Shown here: one piece after another, positions 5,619 to 5,716 of the stretch
Layout: each line of letters begins with the position of its first letter
Position numbering within the stretch: the stretch's first letter is position 1
DNA from: Aphodosoma sp044433285
GTDB lineage: Bacteria > Bacteroidota > Bacteroidia > Bacteroidales > Paludibacteraceae
DNA length: 5,716 nucleotides
NCBI GenBank assembly: GCA_044433285.1
Contig: JAWXTU010000132.1
Span: 1-5,716 of the forward strand
Direction of reading: 5' to 3'
Program-made: the position numbers and the translations under genes
Notes under the pieces: generated by a model
What the model saw: the letters and a program-made list of their open reading frames with translations, nothing else
Databases searched by the model: none
Told to the model about the DNA's origin: nothing

Positions 5619-5675
5619 ACAACATTTCTTATAAAATAAGACAGATATTACTTATTCTGTGCTAGTTAATGTTAT
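5619..5675. repeat. Hairpin-forming intergenic element, copy 2
   Basis: It carries ACAACAT (5619-5625), a stem AATAAG/CTTATT (5635-5640 with 5651-5656) around a 10-base loop, and then the 21/23-base match to copy 1 (5643-5665), ending CTGTGCTAG. The outer AACAT (5621-5625) and ATGTT (5668-5672) are complementary. The loop core GATATT is shared with copy 1 while the stem bases differ yet still pair. It could also end transcription of the amidase fragment. Confidence 0.65.
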
Positions 5676-5716
5676 TTTTAAATTAATATTTATATTTAAA
5701 TCCGTGCTTAAGCAGC
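5676..5716. other. AT-rich intergenic end of window with a 10-bp palindrome
   Basis: After repeat copy 2 the sequence is AT-rich with no reading frame. The last bases hold the perfect palindrome TGCTTAAGCA (5705-5714), cut close to the window edge. I see nothing else in it. Confidence 0.4.

Noticed and set aside
414..5665. Recurring CTAG tetranucleotide at several gene boundaries as a possible site-specific signal
   Set aside because: CTAG appears about as often as expected for this base composition and also lies inside several genes; only the longer shared core at 4433-4455 and 5643-5665 stands out.

Overview
The window looks like an accessory region of a Bacteroidales genome (Bacteroides, Phocaeicola or Parabacteroides type). 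The main support is four promoters with the Bacteroidetes -7 box in the form TACCTTTG. Three read leftward, at about 446-477, 2603-2634 and 5213-5242, and one reads rightward at 5302-5309. Two of the leftward ones have a TTTG -33 box exactly 20 bases upstream. Base composition is uneven by eye: 1-4400 is very AT-rich, while about 4480-5613 has clearly more G+C.

Layout from left to right: (1) 1-408, minus strand: the first 136 codons of an AAA/RecF-like ATPase that runs off the left edge and has its own promoter. (2) 482-679, minus: a 65-codon piece whose first half resembles the N-terminus of capsule-locus polysaccharide deacetylases. (3) 743-2573, minus: a tight three-gene operon with its own promoter. 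It encodes a TIGR04255-family protein, a protein with an LPDNWDGYGA motif, and a small protein with a CHADI motif. None has a known function. (4) 2702-3344, minus: a HEPN-type RNase-like gene with an RNYITH motif, split by a one-base frameshift in an A5 tract. (5) 3371-4393, minus: an intact DUF354 glycosyltransferase-like gene of surface-polysaccharide loci. (6) 4481-5179, minus, and 5347-5613, plus: a divergent set of a multi-pass membrane protein, a short HNH-nuclease-like protein without its catalytic residues, and an N-terminal piece of an N-acetylmuramoyl-L-alanine amidase. This set looks prophage- or lysis-derived.

Two related intergenic elements (4408-4470 and 5619-5675) lie in direct orientation either side of region 6. 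They share a 21/23-base core, and each folds into a hairpin whose stem differs while the loop is conserved. They could be recombination sites of a cassette-like unit, or a dispersed terminator family.

My reading is that foreign, AT-rich, defence- or toxin-like genes (HEPN, the TIGR04255 operon, the ATPase) have accumulated among remnants of a capsule locus (DUF354, deacetylase fragment) next to a decayed phage-type module. The three-gene operon and the paired hairpin repeats are the best candidates for something not yet described. Function is not proven for either. No gene-free stretch exceeds 300 bases, and I saw no tRNA, rRNA, CRISPR array or intact transposase.
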